Below are positions 1 through 11,299 of a stretch of 64,000 nt of DNA, one piece after another. Source of the stretch: Molanna angustata (taxonomy: Eukaryota > Arthropoda > Insecta > Trichoptera > Molannidae). Positions within the stretch are counted from its first letter, which is position 1, and each line of letters starts with the position of its first letter. Under the pieces are notes generated by a model, which worked only from the letters and a program-made list of their open reading frames with translations, was not told where the DNA came from and did not search any database. The stretch spans positions 25,512,986 through 25,576,985 of the forward strand of contig OY754980.1 in assembly GCA_963576475.1 (NCBI GenBank). Reading direction: 5' to 3'. Both the position numbers and the translations under genes were made by a program.

Positions 1-156
1 TACTAGGCAAACAATAATTATTGTATAATGCTGTCTGATTTGGTCACCAAACCACGCATCACAGTCAAATGCTTATGCTTAACGATAGTGACTGAAAAGC
101 GTGCAATTCAAAATTATGAGTCATCTTCACGGTGTAACGAAAGATTCTTGCCATTA

Positions 157-640
157 TTAAACGAGTGGGTTATGGTCAACGCTAAACTCCTCCCTACCAA
201 GTCACTCCACAAAGTATTCAAATTTTGTATGGAAAATTTTCAACATTTTTATGAAATGAGTTTGTACAATATTTTTTTATTTAAATATTTTATAATGAAA
301 ACTTAATATTTCTTCAATACCATTTTATTTGACAGTTACAAAAATTGAACAGCATAATTCAGATATTCTTCAAAATCTAATGGAGTCTAAGTGAGTATTA
401 GATATACAAATTTGCAAAATTTGTCGAATGAGTACCTACTTCAGTCTATAATCGATAAAGTAAAATAAACACGACGTAAATAGCACACAGCACACACTCA
501 CACACACAGATACGTTGTGATGAAACTTCAGAATACAATCTCAGCATGATAATAGTTGATAATCTGCAATAAAAAAATAGCCTTAAAAAATGCGAAATCG
601 TAACTCCCCACGATATCCTCTTGGGTTAGTGAGGAGTATA
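157..640 (-). repeat. CTCCTCACTAA-family element, reverse copy
   Basis: Read on the minus strand it starts TACTCCTCACTAACCCAAG, continues GGGAGTTACGATTTCGC, and ends near GGCGTTGACCATAACCCACTC. Equivalent copies occur at 49254-49615 (-), 51473-51994 (+), 52222-53272 (+) and, truncated, 61649-62076 (+). No protein is encoded. The middle carries a short CA/TG run at about 484-510, at the same place as the huge TG array of the 52-kb copy. Confidence 0.7.
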
Positions 641-997
641 CATAAATACAGTTTTACTCGCACGAAGTTCAATTTATTTATTTTACCATAATTACAATTA
701 ATATTCAATTAATCGTTCAATAATTATTGCACAGATCATAAGTGATATTTTACATCGGATGTTCGTAAATGTTGAAATTGAAAATCTTCAACCGTTTAAT
801 TACTACTTAAATTAGTAATACCACACTACGGTACGCCTATAATAATTAATTTAAACATAATAATTTAATTGCTAATTTATATTTATGTAGGTACTTTGCA
901 CATAACCATGATTCTTACATACTTACCTTTATATTTATATACCTTTATAAATATAAATATTTAACTATATATATATTATATATCCGACAATACAACA

Positions 998-1284
998 GTG
1001 ACCTATGAAGAGCCCGATGTTATCAGTGCTATCAAGATAGGGCGCTTAAGATGGGCTGGTCACATAATCCGAATGGACGAAGACAACCCACAAAACAACT
1101 CACACTCTCTGTGCCACAAGGTCGAAGGAGACCAGGAAGACCAAGGACTCGATGGATGGACAGTGTCGATGCCGATGCTTCCACAATAAATATTAGAAAC
1201 TGGAGAACGAAGGCAACGGATAGACGGGAATGGAGGAGACTACGAGATTCAGCCAAGGCCCACCCAGGGCTGTCGAGCTTATGA
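998..1284 (+). pseudogene. RTE-like reverse transcriptase C-terminal fragment
   Basis: Overlapping frames read AIKIGRLRWAGHIIRMDE, then GRRRPGRPRTRWMDSVDADA and RNWRTKATDRREWRRL, the conserved C-terminal tail of insect RTE-type and related LINE polymerases. A frame change falls near 1090. Only the last ~95 codons are present, as expected for a 5'-truncated insertion. A TGATGAATGAAT tail follows. Confidence 0.75.
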
Positions 1285-1599
1285 TGAATGAATATTCGAC
1301 AATAAGTGTTTAATATAAATACTACATAATTTTTTCAATGTTTGAAACTGTAACTTCATGATAGAACTCCTTAATCACATATAATTATATTGCGATACCA
1401 GTCAATGGGAGTACGAAACGAAAGATAGAACGAAAAATTATATATTTGGTATATTTTTCATCAAAATTCTATGATACTATATATTTGGTTTTTCCTACAA
1501 AAAAGAAAAAAATGAGGTTTATATAACACAATAAAACTGTCTGTATTTCTCTTAACATATCGACAAAGTATCAAGGCAAGATACGCGTCATTTGTATGC

Positions 1600-1950
1600 A
1601 GGGTCTATATTTATCACGGTTTTTCTACAATGCACAGAGCCTAAAATTTTCAGAATATATAGAAAATTATATGCCTATAAAACTTATAGGTACTCAGAAT
1701 TTTGAATTTTTGTTTCAATCAGGGGTTATCAGCTTTTGAATTTTTACTTAATTTTTTCATATATCCCAAAAACTATAAAAGCTAGAACACTGAAAATTGG
1801 TGTATTCCAGAGTTTCTCAAACATTTTTTACTGGGAAAAAAATTGTTTTATGATAAATTTATGTGTTTCACTGCCTATATTTCCAAAGTATTAAAAAATA
1901 TCGAAAAAAACTGAGACACCCCAACTAGAAAATTTAATTTTCTTTAAAAA
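1600..1950 (+). repeat. Copy of the AAAACTATAAAAGCTAGAACACTG-type repeat
   Basis: It contains an ordered set of blocks (CACAGAGCCTAAAATTTTCAG, GGGGTTATCAGCTTTTGAA, GCTAGAACACTGAAAATTGG, CCTATATTTCCAAAGTATT) that recur at 55828-56440 (+), 58740-59330 (-) and 38430-38715 (-). No ORF is present. The family is a dispersed element of unknown class. Confidence 0.65.
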
Positions 1951-2486
1951 AGTAACATTATAGTAGGTACCTAGTACAATATCCAACCAATAAAAAAAAC
2001 ATGTTTGCGCTCTGCGCATGCGCAGTTCACGTGACGTGAGTTATTTGCTGAAAATTATACTTGTCGTGTTATTTAAAATAAAAAATTGAAAAATTATCAC
2101 TATAAATGAGAAAATAAAATATAGAAAATGCTTATATTAAAAAACACTAATGAGAAATTTTTTTTCGTGGTTCTAGAATTCTTTAAGTTTCAAAGTGCGT
2201 ATTACCTACAGTACTCAATGTAGGTACCTACCTACATATTACAAAGCGAAGGTGATAGCATTCATCCTTGCCTTACATTCATGTACCTAGCACTCTAAAT
2301 AGCATGAATTGCCATATAAATAAAAAAAACCTTCTCTTACACAGTTTTTATTTTGAAACTGTGGACATGACAAAAGTCGCATGAAAGTAGAATAAATAAC
2401 GTTAAAATGAGATAGAAAAAATTGTAATTGAACGACGTATGAAATGAACACAAAGAAAGAATATACTTAGGTATAGGTACGTATGA

Positions 2487-2790
2487 TGAAAAAAGATGTC
2501 AGTAAAAGAATAAAATTTAGTGTATCACTTGGGAAGTTGGGAATGAAGAACATCTGACAAACACTATATACATACAAAGCTTACAGGAATGGAATGAGGG
2601 GTCAGGGGCCGTCTAAGAAAAGGATGGCTCTACCAAGTGAATGATATTCTGAAAGAGACAAATGTAAGAAGCTTGAACAACATACAAACATGTTATAAGA
2701 AGGTGTATGAACGTTGATGATGTGAAGGATACGTACCAAGATAGAAAAATATGCCGTCCGGACACGGCGTGATAGCAGGTAGGTATGTAT
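2487..2790 (+). pseudogene. Decayed LINE C-terminus, same family as 20743-21080
   Basis: The blocks GGGGCCGTCTAAGAAAAGGATGG, GTGAATGATATTCTGAAAG, CGTTGATGATGTGAAGG and CAAGATAGAAAAATATG align in order with the better copy at 20.8 kb. The reading frame is destroyed. It ends ACACGGCGTGATAG and then GTATGTAT, the same tail type. Confidence 0.65.
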
Positions 2791-3295
2791 AAAATTACAA
2801 ACTGTGAGAGTTCTAAAAGATGGAAACGTAAGAAGTCAAATTGTATAAAAAATGTATGAGAAAAAAAATTCACAATCTCATCATGATATCCTCCATGTTC
2901 ACAATCTCATCATGATACCTGTTGAGAATTTGATGTAAAAAATGTATGCAAAAATAACTACCTATCATCTACTAAAAATATGTAAGAAATATGATTAATG
3001 GAATGTGTAGCTAAATACAATAAAGGTTTTATTATACTCAGTAAAAGTTAGCGTATTGCGCCATCTTTACGAAATCTAACGAACAATTTACATGAGATGT
3101 AGTTATACATAAAACATTATGTATATTATTATTTGTGTAATAAACGCATACGAAGTATAAAGTTGAACAAAATATATTATACCTAATCCGTGCAAACATA
3201 TTATATTATAGTTATTTTTACATTATGCTTATTTATAATATATTATTTTGTTATACCTACTTAATTATTTTTTGCACACTTATTAATTTGAAATG

Positions 3296-4425
3296 TAAGC
3301 TAGGCATATTAACATAAAAATAAGGTCTCAGATGCAAATTTTGTATGTATGTACAAATAATAAGATAAAAACCTTTTATTTATTTGTATATATAAAAGCC
3401 ATGGTCGTTTGTGTACTCTCAAAAAGTATTTTAGATTAAAATTCATGCCTGGGTCAAAGTAAGCTAGGCATATTAACAAAAAAATAGGGTCTCAGATGCA
3501 AATTTTGTATTTACAAATAATCACAGATAATATGGAAGTAAACTTTCAGTATACTTCAGATGTGTCACTCAATACATAGAAGCTGTAACCGGATAATCAT
3601 AAGGTTTCTTACATCTCCGCTATAGGGGCAATGAATACGCGACCGATCCACGGCAAATTTAAATTTCCATTTTAAAATGTTTCCAGCTTTGAGGAATGGA
3701 TTCAAGGATAACTCAAATAAAAAATAACCATTTTTCAATCATTATTTATTAAAAAAACACATATGATGGATTTTATTTGCAATATTTCAAAAATCATGCC
3801 AAATAATTCATAAAATACATTGTTCTAAATAAAATGTGCATTGTAGATTATTAGGTTTTTTTAATTTATTTTCCACAAAGAAAGATTTAATACTGATTTT
3901 CGGAAAACTATATAACTTCACTTCGCCGTTTTTCACTTGACAATTTATTCAAAACACAACAAAACTTGTCAGCCATCTTGCGAAGATAATCGAAAAACAC
4001 AAAAAGCTGGCAATAGATTAACACCATCACCATCACATGGCGTGATAGTGTGTATGTACATAGATGAACACCGAAAACAACAAGAATTTTACAAAATCAC
4101 ACGTGTTATATTTATTATCTGGTTTACTTCAAGATTTTAAAGGATCAAAATGTTTCGCGTCACAACAAACAACAAAACACAACTGAAGTATGCTGAAGGT
4201 CTGAAAATTTTACATTGCATTTTCAAAAATACCAACATAAAAAATAAATAAATAGCGCCACCTTTGGAGATGTAAGCGTAAAGTAAAACCAGTGCTACCA
4301 ATAGAGTGCCACCGGCGTGCAAATAATAAGATAAAAACCTTTTATTTATTTGAATATATAAAAGCTATGGTCGTTTGTGTACTCTCAAAAAGTATTTTAG
4401 ATTAAAATTCATGCCTGGGTCAAAA
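3296..4425 (+). repeat. Element with duplicated terminal blocks (A-B / A'-middle-B')
   Basis: Block A (GTAAGCTAGGCATATTAACA through GCAAATTTTGTAT) occurs at 3296-3360 and 3459-3520. Block B (AAGATAAAAACCTTTTATTT through TTCATGCCTGGGTCAAA) occurs at 3362-3459 and about 4328-4425. The layout looks like a full copy (A' to B', about 965 bp) preceded head-to-tail by an internally deleted copy (A-B). The middle has no recognisable protein. Confidence 0.6.
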
Positions 4426-4968
4426 GTAAATTCGTCCAATAATTTAATTATTCATAATAAAATTATTTAAAAAAAACAGAATATAAAAAAAAAATTTTTG
4501 GTCCGACCGTCAGTAAAGGCTATCGGTATAATTTTACTAAAATTTAACTAATGAATTGTTATAAGACGGAATATAGAGTATTTGTATCAAATTTCGGTTT
4601 GTTTGGTCTGGAATCTAACTAACGGACGTTTATAAGACCAGCCCTAGCCAGTAGCCAGCCCTTGAAAATCTTGATGAAATACTCTGAAGTTAGGTTTATA
4701 AAAGCGTGGGTAAAATTGTGTTTTTCAAAGCGTTAAGAGGACCGTCATATATGCGCATGCGCGGGAAAATTTAAGGGGTAGATGACTAAAAAAATACAAG
4801 GGAGCGAATCATAGAAAAGAGATTGAGCGAATGAACGTGCGCGTTGTATTCTACAGCTGTAGTTTGTCCAGGTGTTCTAAGGCTATTGTTAAGTTTGCAT
4901 CTATTTTAATATTTATTATCGCCTAAAACTAATATTTCAAGATTAATTACTCCAAGTATAACGGTGGG

Positions 4969-4986
4969 ATGTCGGCGTTAGCTAAG
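4969..4986 (+). CDS. GstZ: GstZ exon 1 (18-nt coding part, start codon)
   Basis: The ATG in the context GTGGGATG opens six codons (MSALAK) and is followed by a donor, AAG|GTACCA. Phase 0 matches exon 2, which begins in phase 0 with Pro-Val-Leu-Tyr. The result places the SSC motif at residues 15-17, close to Ser14-Ser15-Cys16 of human GSTZ1. This exon is chosen by phase, spacing and donor rather than homology, because the zeta N-terminus is variable. Another upstream first exon remains possible. Confidence 0.6.
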
Positions 4987-7900
4987 GTACCATTTATTTT
5001 ACATCTCTTTCAAAACTTATCTGTCATTGTTCACAGCCTCCTTTGTAAGGGTTAAGTATATTTCATATTTTTACAGTACCAATTAGATTCCTGTTAGATT
5101 CCGATTAATAATATCGTTCGTCTGGAAAACAAGAATTTACATAATTATAGTGAAGATAGCCTTGGATTTATTAATATTAGATAAGAATTCATAGTTGTTT
5201 CTGTAAATACCTGTTTACCACTTATAGTTGGCTTCAGTGAAAATTGGTCCTTTGCTGATTTTAGACATCATTTTAATCGTTCAATAATCGCTTTCTAGTT
5301 CATCATAAAATGAGTTCATAAAATAAGGTAAGTGTAGTAATATACCTTCGTGGGTATGTGAGTATAGAAATTTTATTGTTTTGCTAGCTATACTCCCATT
5401 GAAAGAATTTGGTAGCTACATAAAATAAAACAGTAAACTAAATGTCAAATTCTACCAAATTGTTTTATATAATAATGAAACAAAATCACCCTTTACTAAA
5501 ATGACATAATATATTCTTTCTTTAATGTCAAATTTTGTATTTTTACTTTTAATTAATATGTACTTACTCTCATTTTAAGAAAAATACAAAACAAAAATTT
5601 CTCCTAAAAATAGATATTGGTACAGACTTGTTAGGCTGTTGCAGATGTCCCTCTTGCAGGTTTTGTAAAACCTGCAAGGGAGTCTGATGTATTTAGTTCA
5701 ACTAGAAAAAACAGTAAATCTTGAAATATCAATTTTTCAATTACTTCTCACGTTTCTAATTGTCTGTTATCAATATTATATTTCCTGATTGATATCCCGT
5801 ATCATAAAGGGTATTGTTATTGGTATAAGACATTAGCATATTTCAGAGGGGAGGACGATGGTCTACGCAACTACCAACCAAGTGATACACCCAATTTTGT
5901 GATCTGCCCAGCCCAATGAAATCTTTCAAGAATTTATTGATAACCCTTTGAGGATAGATATAAATCATTTTTAAATTTACTATTCTAAAACTATTTTTGA
6001 CTTTTAAATAAACATTATTTTATAGCCGGTACTGTATTCGTACTGGCGAAGTTCTTGTTCGTGGCGAGTCAGGATCTGCTTGAACCTCAAAGAGATCCCA
6101 TATGACATCAAGGCTGTGAGCCTCATCAAAGGCGGAGGGGAACAGCACTGCAATGAATACCGCGATGTCAATCCAATGGAGCAAGTGCCAGCTCTTCTCA
6201 TAGGTGAAAAAATATTTTATTTTAAACGCCAAAAGTTAATATCTTTTAACAGAGGTAGATTTGTATATAGTGTATGAAGGATGCATGAGAAATATGAGCA
6301 TGAAGGGTACAAAGAAAACAATTGGAAACATTTCAAGCAAGTTGGTGAGTATAATTGTAACTAGAAAATGTGTTTTCAAACATACGAAAGACTTCACAGA
6401 GCGATGATCCTGTGAATATGCATGTTGAACATGAATTCAACAGTTATATCTATAATAAAAAGTAAAGACTTTTTGATTCTACATTAATGTAGAATCAAAA
6501 AGTCTTTACTTTTTATTATAGATATAACTTATAATGGAATTCTACCAAATAAAAACTTCATCGATAATTATGAATTCAACACTTAACTGTACAGTGGTCA
6601 AATAATTTCTGTTAATCTAAACCTTTTTAAGAGTATCAAAAAACACTATTGGATGAAACATATAGAGTTTAAACATATCTTTCTTGATACAGAGCTTGGT
6701 TCTTCTGTGTTTGTTCATTATTTATTTCTTGATCTTTTTTTTATTTAATTTTTTTATTAATTTAGTCATTTTTCATTTTTGTAGAAGAAATAATGCATGG
6801 GTCTCAATTGAAATTTTACTTACTCACTTACTCAGCCTCTTCTTGAGTTCAGTATTGGACAAAGGCCTCCCGCTTGGACTTCCACTGGTCTCTATCCTGT
6901 GCCACATTCTTCGCCATTCAGGACCTGCCACTTTTTTTATGTCATCGGACCATCTGGTCTGGGGCCTTCCCACGCTTCTGCTTCCCGTTCTTGGCCTCCA
7001 GTCCATCACAATTTTTATCCATCGTCCATCTGACATCCGAGATTCATGACCCGCCCAACTCCACTTAAACTCCGCTATTCTTTTGGCCACATCCGCTACT
7101 CCTGTGTTCTTCCTAATCCATTCATTAGTTTTGTGGTCCCTTAGCGAGATATTCAACATTCTTCTTTCCATCGCTCTTTGTGTCACTCTTAACTTTTCCA
7201 TCATTTTCTTAGTAAATGCGGATGTTTCAAAGCCGTAAGTGAGCACAGTGAGTACACAAGCGTCAAACTTTTTTCTTTAAGTGGATTGGGATATTTGTAG
7301 ATTTAAGAACATTTGATAATTTGCTGAACGCTGCCCATCCTAGACCTCTTCAGCTCCTAAATTATATCTTCCCAGTTTCACGGTGTGACGGAGGTAGACA
7401 TATGATTCTACTCTGCCACTATCTTGACCATCAATTTTTATGGGTTCTGAACCTATTTTTTATTTTTTTTGTTTTATTTTTTATGTAAATAATCTAAAAA
7501 AATTTGAAATGTCTGTATTTAAGATGGTCATACGTTGGTGGAGTCCCTGTCCATAATGCACTATTTGGAAGAGACCAGACCACAGAGGCCCTTGATGCCG
7601 CAAGATTGTCATAAAAGAGCCAAAGTTAGAGAGATTTGTGAGGTATGTAATCTATTAGCTATTATTTTATAATATGATAAACTGACAACTAGCTGATCTT
7701 CACTTATTAACTACTGCATGCTTTCGAATGATTAATTTTCGCAGGCGGGACATACACTTCAACTTGTTTGCGGTATATACGATAAACAAATGATCTGTAC
7801 TCGCTCTTTGTGACTCGACGTTCATAGAAGTTTATGAAAATGATTTATTTTATTTTAGCTTATTGAAAAACATAGCAAAAATATTTTGTTATTATTATTT

Positions 7901-10317
7901 AATTTTTATTTTATGTTACTTTTTGGGCAACTAACAGATACTATGCCAAATATTAATTCAACATGCACCCAATAACAAGTTGCCACATTCTGGAGACTTA
8001 CGATATTAATCGTCTCACAGATCCATACAGAAAACACAATTAAAAACTGTGTTTCCACCGGGAATCGAACCCGGGACCCTTGGATCGGCAGTCAGATACC
8101 TTACCAACTGAACCACGAAGGCAGAAATTATATTATATTTTTAAAAAGCGATAAATTTTAAGTATCTGTTGTTTGTAGTTCTATTTGAATGAAAAAAACC
8201 TGCACTTGAAGTGGTTTAGCTTTGGTCTTTATTCCATCATATAAATAAATATTTAAATATTATTTGAAGAGTTGATAAAAAATACTGCATATCACCCCTC
8301 TTTCACAAGTATTATAATTTAATGTTAAATAAAATTGTATTTTCAGGTTATTTCATCGGGTATCCAACCTCTACAAAATTTGGTGGTTCTCATATATGTG
8401 GGTGAAGAAAAGAAGAAGGAATGGGCACAACACTGGATCACTCGAGGCTTCAGGGCGGTGGAGAAGCTGCTCTCCGCTTCAGCTGGCAAATATTGTGTAG
8501 GTGACGAGCTCACTTTGGCCGATTGCTGCCTTATACCACAAGTCTTCAATGCTAGAAGGTTACCAATTTAAATAATATCATTTCATAATGGTGTGATGAA
8601 TGAAAAATTTGAATTAAATAAGGATTGGATTTGTTCCATCAATACTAGGTTACCTCAATATTTGAATTATAATATTAAAAACTTGTACTAAAGCTTATTC
8701 ACCTAAAACTGAATAAGACATCCTTTTCCCTAAATCCCAGGAAGTACTTCCTATTGAACCAATTGGGCATTGGATGCCTGGAACAGTTTAACAGAGGAAG
8801 CGGTGTCTGCTGGTACACTCAACAAACTCAACAATAGACTGGATCTATATTATAAAAAGAATCACATGATAAAAATAAGTTTGATCTACACTGGATCGAT
8901 TGCGACTTATGTAAATGACACATCCACTGAAATTCGGTGCTGGATATATATGGCTAACAACGAATGCTTCTTTGGTTAAAGAAGACATCTTGCTTCTCAG
9001 ATTGATGTTTTGAAAAACAAAAGTCACAACTTACAAAGCGTTGCTACGTTCCGTACTAATTTATGGTTTCGAACGCTAGGTATTGAGTAAAAAAAAGGAA
9101 TTGTCTTGGTTAGAATTCGAGAGAAAAATACTCAGAAAAATATCTGGACCTGTGCAGGTAAACTGAGTTTAGAGAATACGACACAACAATCAGATCTACA
9201 GTATTTATAATTAGCCCAACATTTTAAGGTAATAAAAATAGGGAGGCTACGATGGGCAGGGCACGTGGAAAGAATGGGTTAAGAAAGAGTGCCAAAGAGG
9301 ATCATTCACACAAAGCCCCAAGGTAGACCCAAACTCCGATGGCTAGATGGCATGCAGCAGTATGTTGAGGCTTTTGGTATAAGAGACTCGAAGAACATGT
9401 GCCAAGATAGAGGAAGATGGCGAGGAATGCCGGAGGAGGCCAAGGCTCACTACGGGGTGGGGAGCCACTGATGATGATGATGATATTTATATATTATAAC
9501 ACTTGGGTTATCTTATATTAACGAGAACATTAATGTTTCTATTAAAAACCTGCAAGTTGCTGAATTCAGCATTTTTTTTTAAATGCTGAATTCAGCAATT
9601 TTACATATTTTTTGATTCACATATGACATTCAAAAACAAACTTATATCTAACATCGTGACATTATAACAATAAATAACTAGGTACTGATTAATTTTATTT
9701 TTCCCAACCACCCTCAGCAATATATTTTCTTTTTCTTCTCAACTTATGAATCTGTCAATATATGTTCTTCTATCATGTATACGTACACATGCACACTCAC
9801 TCTCTCACACACACCCACACACTCACACTCTTTCTAGTTATCACACATACATACTTATTGTTACTCTTCTCTCATGCGCGCACCCACACTAATTCACACT
9901 TTTTTACTGTCTTATTTTGATATTAGTTATAGTACGTAAGAGGTATATGTTATATAATTTGTATTTTTATTTATTTACTTTTAATAATTGTGTGCACCAA
10001 ACCTGTGTGCTGTGTGCACCTGGTTCTGTGTCCTGTGTGCACCAAAATCCTGATGGATTGCAATTCCTACTTGACATGTAAACCGCATATTCATATACAT
10101 GCCCTTATAGATTAAAACGTTGATTTAAATACATTTTAAAATAAAGTTGATTGATCAATTTAAAGTTGAATTTTCAAATTAACGTTTCAGGTTCCACGTT
10201 GATCTGCGCCCATTCCCCATTATTCTCCGTATCGATCGAGAGCTGGAGAACCATCCAGCTTTTCGCGCCGCTCACCCCTCCAGCCAACCAGACTGCCCCC
10301 CAGAGGCCACCAAGTAA
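4969..10317 (+). CDS. GstZ: Maleylacetoacetate isomerase / glutathione S-transferase zeta (complete, 5 exons)
   Basis: Coding exons 4969-4986, 6026-6203, 7524-7642, 8347-8558 and 10191-10317 join in one frame to 654 nt (217 residues plus TAA), the usual length for zeta GSTs. All four introns are GT-AG. The thioredoxin-like N-terminal domain carries the zeta signature SSCSWRVR with Ser15, Ser16 and Cys17, followed by NPMEQVPAL and the glutathione-binding pair Glu72-Ser73. The all-helical C-terminal domain runs from about residue 90 and holds GDELTLADCCLIPQV. Family knowledge: these cytosolic homodimers use glutathione to isomerise maleylacetoacetate to fumarylacetoacetate in tyrosine breakdown, and also act on alpha-halo acids. 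The introns contain LINE and SINE debris, but all exons are intact, so the gene is probably functional. Identity is strongly supported; only exon 1 is inferred. Confidence 0.95.
5649..5682. repeat. Short hairpin in GstZ intron 1
   Basis: CTTGCAGGTTTT and AAAACCTGCAAG form a stem around a GT centre. It may be a foldback remnant. No function is implied. Confidence 0.5.
6026..6203 (+). CDS. GstZ: GstZ exon 2 (active-site exon)
   Basis: The acceptor TTTTATAG precedes CCGGTACTG, and the donor is ATAG|GTGAAA. The exon encodes residues 7-65: LYSYWRSSCSWRVR with the catalytic Ser-Ser-Cys, then NLKEIPYDIKAVSLIKGGGE and NPMEQVPALLI. It ends one base into the Asp66 codon, completed by AT at the start of exon 3. 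Confidence 0.95.
6443..6528. repeat. Perfect 86-bp palindrome in GstZ intron 2
   Basis: Two 43-base arms (6443-6485 and 6486-6528) are exact reverse complements with no spacer; the centre is ACATT|AATGT. This is the form of a very young foldback or MITE. No target duplication is obvious in the AT-rich flanks. Confidence 0.8.
6826..7455 (-). pseudogene. RTE-like reverse transcriptase 3' fragment, antisense in GstZ intron 2
   Basis: The minus strand reads LTYGFETSAFTKKMMEKLRV, TQRAMERRMLNISLRD, then WAGHESRMSD and RPRTGSRSVGRPQTRWSDDI, the RT thumb and C-terminal tail. Decayed upstream codons (PIKIDGQDSGRVESYVYLRH) extend it to about 7455. It belongs to the same family as 14325-15650, which shares the RVTQRAMERRMLNISLRD block. 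It is 5'-truncated and carries disablements near 7250-7330. Confidence 0.8.
7524..7642 (+). CDS. GstZ: GstZ exon 3
   Basis: The acceptor is ATTTAAG and the donor GAG|GTATGT. The exon encodes DGHTLVESLSIMHYLEE and then TRPQRPLMPQDCHKRAKV, ending REICE. It completes the glutathione site (Glu72, Ser73) and the linker into the helical domain. The length of 119 nt keeps the frame between exons 2 and 4. Confidence 0.95.
7924..8123 (-). repeat. tRNA-derived SINE in GstZ intron 3
   Basis: On the minus strand GCCTTCGTGGTTCAGTTGG (A-box region) and GGTTCGATTCC (B box, 8061-8071) give a tRNA-like head, followed by a body that includes CCAGAATGTGGCAACTTG. The same family is at 40791-40987 (+) and 22079-22233 (-). 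Confidence 0.85.
8347..8558 (+). CDS. GstZ: GstZ exon 4
   Basis: The acceptor is ATTTTCAG and the donor AGAAG|GTTACC. The exon encodes VISSGIQPLQNLVVLIYVG, a charged EEKKKEWAQHW segment, GFRAVEKLLSASAGKYCVGD and ELTLADCCLIPQVFNAR. This is the core of the C-terminal helical domain, including the conserved buried Asp of the TLAD motif. It ends in phase 2, and the Arg codon is completed in exon 5. Confidence 0.95.
8766..8870 (+). pseudogene. CR1/jockey-like C-terminal fragment
   Basis: The segment reads WDAWNSLTEEAVSAGTLNKL followed by NNRLDLYYK, resembling the W-N-S-L-P...F...L tail at the end of CR1- and jockey-type polymerases. It lies in GstZ intron 4 next to another LINE fragment. It is too short to assign a clade. 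Confidence 0.5.
9040..9480 (+). pseudogene. RTE-like C-terminal fragment in GstZ intron 4
   Basis: IKIGRLRWAGHVERMG, then a TAA, then ERVPKRIIHTKPQGRPKLRW and GRWRGMPEEAKAHYG show the RLRWxGHVxRM and GRPxxRW tail. Upstream fragments (9040-9200) are frame-shifted. It ends in a TGATGATGATGAT run, a common RTE 3' tail. Confidence 0.75.
9540..10075. repeat. Possible remnant of the GGATTGCAATNCCTA element
   Basis: The hairpin TTGCTGAATTCAGCATTT / AAATGCTGAATTCAGCAA at 9554-9597 and the terminal-like string CCTGATGGATTGCAATTCCTA at about 10048-10069 both resemble parts of the element at 21141-21989. CA-rich sequence at 9780-9900 lies between. Boundaries are uncertain, and the last exon of GstZ follows shortly after. 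Confidence 0.35.
10191..10317 (+). CDS. GstZ: GstZ exon 5 (terminal coding exon)
   Basis: The acceptor AACGTTTCAG is preceded by a pyrimidine-bearing tract. The exon encodes FHVDLRPFPIILRIDRELEN, HPAFRAAHPS and QPDCPPEATK, followed by TAA at 10315-10317. This matches the expected C-terminus of insect zeta GSTs. Confidence 0.95.
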
Positions 10318-10554
10318 ATCCTCTAATTCGGATATCGTAAAAATATTTTATCAACAAACACAAAAATGTCTATAATATGATAATTATTAAGTTCTATCAA
10401 TGACCACAAAACAAAGTACACATTTAGAGTATAAAATCTACCGTATTTACAAATCCAATTTAAATTATGTATTTACATGTTTAAAACGTAATTCTATAAA
10501 TGTATTCAAAATGAAAATAACCTTGTCCTGCGGTTTCTGTTGCATATTGTCTGA

Positions 10555-10560
10555 AATAAA
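10555..10560 (+). promoter_or_regulatory. Candidate GstZ polyadenylation signal
   Basis: An AATAAA hexamer lies 238 bases after the GstZ stop, followed by a T-rich stretch near 10570-10580. Other A/T-rich variants occur further on (for example near 10715), so the site used is not certain. Confidence 0.35.
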
Positions 10561-10851
10561 ATAATTTCAATGTTTTTACCAAAAAATTGATTTGCTCATA
10601 TTTAAGATATATCGACACGAATATTTGTCTGTATTTTCAACGTCAATTTTGTAAATGCAATCATATGTGTTTTGTATAAGAAAATGAAATTAAATAAGTT
10701 TGTTTTAAGAAAAATAAAACACAGTTTGACAGTTGGCATTCATAACATTATTTTGTAAAACAAAATGAAAATTTTTCAATGTCTCGATTTTGAATACCAA
10801 TTTTATATGAACTTCTGAAAAAATTACATTAAATTTTTTAGTGTTTTCATT

Positions 10852-11298
10852 AGTGACCGACTGAAGCTTCAGCTTCAGCAAAAGCTAAGCCGAAGGTTTG
10901 GTCGAAGCCGAATTTTTCGATCAGCTGCTAAAAACAGTAAAAACTGACTGTGCTTGTACCAACGCATGTGACTTTGGCTAAATTGAATTGTTTAAATAGT
11001 TGAACCTGGTCGTAGTAATAGGTATAACAGTAACTCTATAATTTATATGAATATTTTTATGGTAATTTGTAGAATTTGTAATAGAACGATGTATGATAAA
11101 AATGTGGCATTTGGTTCTCTCTGCCTACCCCGTTAGGGACATGGCTTGATGGTATATATGTATGTATATTTTTATGGTTTATAAACAGTATAATTATAAA
11201 ATTTCTAAGTAGTAATAAACCCTTCAGCTTCAAGGTTGCAGCTAGGGCCCAAAATTCTGCTTCTGCCAAAATATGACCTTCGTTCGGAGACTATTTGT
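10852..11298. mobile_element. Possible TIR element with GAAGC/GCTTC-rich ends
   Basis: The left end is rich in CTTCAGCTTCAGC, GCCGAAGG and GGTCGAAGCC. The right end (11222-11298) is rich in CTTCAGCTTC, CTGCTTCTGCC and GACCTTCG, roughly inverted to the left. Inside, at 11095-11170, sits a LINE 3' tail (TACCCCGTTAGGGACATGGC then GTATATATGTATG). The ends are poorly conserved, so this is a tentative call. Confidence 0.35.
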
Positions 11299-11299
11299 C

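Noticed and set aside
1032..1256. Minus-strand frame opposite the LINE fragment
   Set aside because: Antisense shadow of the GRPRTRW coding tail.
8053..8124. A tRNA gene on the minus strand
   Set aside because: Has A and B boxes but is followed by a SINE body and tail, with two related copies in the window; no clean cloverleaf acceptor stem.
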